Source: Eubacteriales bacterium
Lineage (GTDB): Bacteria; Bacillota_A; Clostridia; Christensenellales; Aristaeellaceae
DNA length: 5,891 nucleotides
Reading direction: 5' to 3'
NCBI GenBank assembly: GCA_029974855.1
Contig: JARKQO010000350.1
Span: forward strand, 1 to 5,891
A program made the position numbers and the translations under genes. Each line of letters begins with the position of its first letter. Positions within the stretch are counted from its first letter, which is position 1. Below, one piece after another: positions 5,379-5,891 of the stretch. The notes below the pieces were generated by a model. The model did no database searches and was not told the DNA's origin. It saw only the letters and a program-made list of their open reading frames with translations.

Positions 5379-5891
5379 TCACTTCGCCTTCTTGGGAATG
5401 CGCTCGCTAAGGAGGAACATGCCGGCCACGAGGGCCAGGAGGAACCAGGGCCAGAGGCCGAGGGTGAGCCAGCCTGCCAGCAGCCCGAGAATGAGGGGCA
5501 TGAAGGTGGAGCCGACGTAGGCGCTGGCCATTTGGAGGCCCATGGCGGCCTGGGAGGCTTCCGCGCCGAAGCGTTGGGGGGTTTCGTGGATCATGCTGGG
5601 GTAGAAGGGGGCGGAGCCCACGCCCAAAAGGAGCAAGGCGAAGAAGGAGACCATGAGGGGCAAGGGCAGCAGCAGGAGAACGACCCCGGCCAGGCAGAGG
5701 GCGCAGCTGAGGCGGATCATGGCGGGGCCGGGGACCTTGAGGGCCACGACGCCGGAGAGGAAGCGCCCGGCGGTGATGCCGCCGAAGTAGAGGGAGGCCC
5801 AGGAGGCGGCGGTGGTGGGGTCCAGGCCCCGGATGTTCACCAAAAAGCTGGCGGCCCACAGGCCCACGGCGCTTTCCAGGCCGCAATAGCA
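5379..5891 (-). CDS. Major facilitator superfamily (MFS) transporter, C-terminal part
   Basis: The frame is open from the right edge to TGA at 5379-5381, giving 170 residues of the C-terminal half of a secondary transporter. About five to six hydrophobic segments are visible: roughly residues 5-24, 31-52, 60-78, 79-100, 113-137 and 140-160. The glycine-rich stretch LYFGGITAGRFLSG (about 37-50) matches the typical start of an MFS C-terminal domain (TM8 with the GR..G pattern). GSAPFYPSMIHETPQRFG (about 92-109) resembles the loop region of fucose-permease-like MFS proteins. It ends in a basic tail, IPKKAK. In-frame GTG at 5865-5867 is not the real start, because coding sequence continues upstream to the edge. 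Its substrate is unknown. It is separated from the ABC operon by about 725 nt with its own signals, so it is probably not co-transcribed with it. Confidence 0.88.
   Translation of the reverse strand, partial: CYCGLESAVGLWAASFLVNIRGLDPTTAASWASLYFGGITAGRFLSGVVALKVPGPAMIRLSCALCLAGVVLLLLPLPLMVSFFALLLLGVGSAPFYPSMIHETPQRFGAEASQAAMGLQMASAYVGSTFMPLILGLLAGWLTLGLWPWFLLALVAGMFLLSERIPKKAK

Noticed and set aside
5123..5520. Small plus-strand open frames across the hairpin-rich block
   Set aside because: They are made of inverted-repeat sequence and the antisense of the MFS gene, with no convincing ribosome site or protein family.

Overview
All recognisable genes lie on the minus strand. They form a transporter locus from a GC-rich bacterium with strong AGGAGG-type ribosome binding sites. 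Signal-peptide style, ribosome binding sites and GC-rich intergenic hairpins together suggest a gut-type clostridial Firmicute. That is inference from style only: no rRNA or other taxonomic marker is present. The substrate-binding protein has no lipoprotein cysteine, which fits the usual Gram-positive pattern poorly.

In transcription order (right to left) the window holds: the C-terminal part of an MFS transporter (5379-5891, cut by the right edge); about 725 bp without a gene (4654-5378); then the 5' end of an Opp/Dpp-type (peptide/nickel/oligosaccharide family) ABC importer operon. The operon consists of an extracytoplasmic substrate-binding protein (2857-4653), a DppB-type permease (1758-2762), a DppC-type permease with an unusually large external loop (494-1744), and the N-terminal 160 residues of a DppD-type ATPase (1-482, cut by the left edge just after the LSGG signature). 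A second ATPase (DppF type) would be expected beyond the left edge but cannot be seen.

The binding protein would capture the solute outside the membrane and pass it to the two-permease channel, and the ATPase would power import. The sequence does not fix the substrate. A tryptophan-rich binding protein of about 600 residues is as compatible with oligosaccharides as with peptides.

The operon has a near-consensus promoter (TTGACA, 17 bp, TAAAAT) followed by a leader of roughly 218 nt. The leader contains a repeated CCATGG palindrome and a 10-bp hairpin just upstream of the ribosome binding site. A 15-bp hairpin without a U-tract separates the binding-protein gene from the first permease, as expected where the binding protein is made in excess. 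The three downstream genes are tightly packed, and at both junctions the stop codon is fused to the next Shine-Dalgarno sequence (TAAGGAGG).

The non-coding stretch 5110-5340 is the least conventional part. It is a run of compact GC-rich inverted repeats, mostly 8-9 bp stems with 3-4 nt loops. It includes a GAGGGAG/CTCCCTC module that can pair in alternative ways and resembles a REP/MITE-like intergenic repeat. I found no convincing new protein system; the main leads are this repeat block, the permease insertion and the operon leader.
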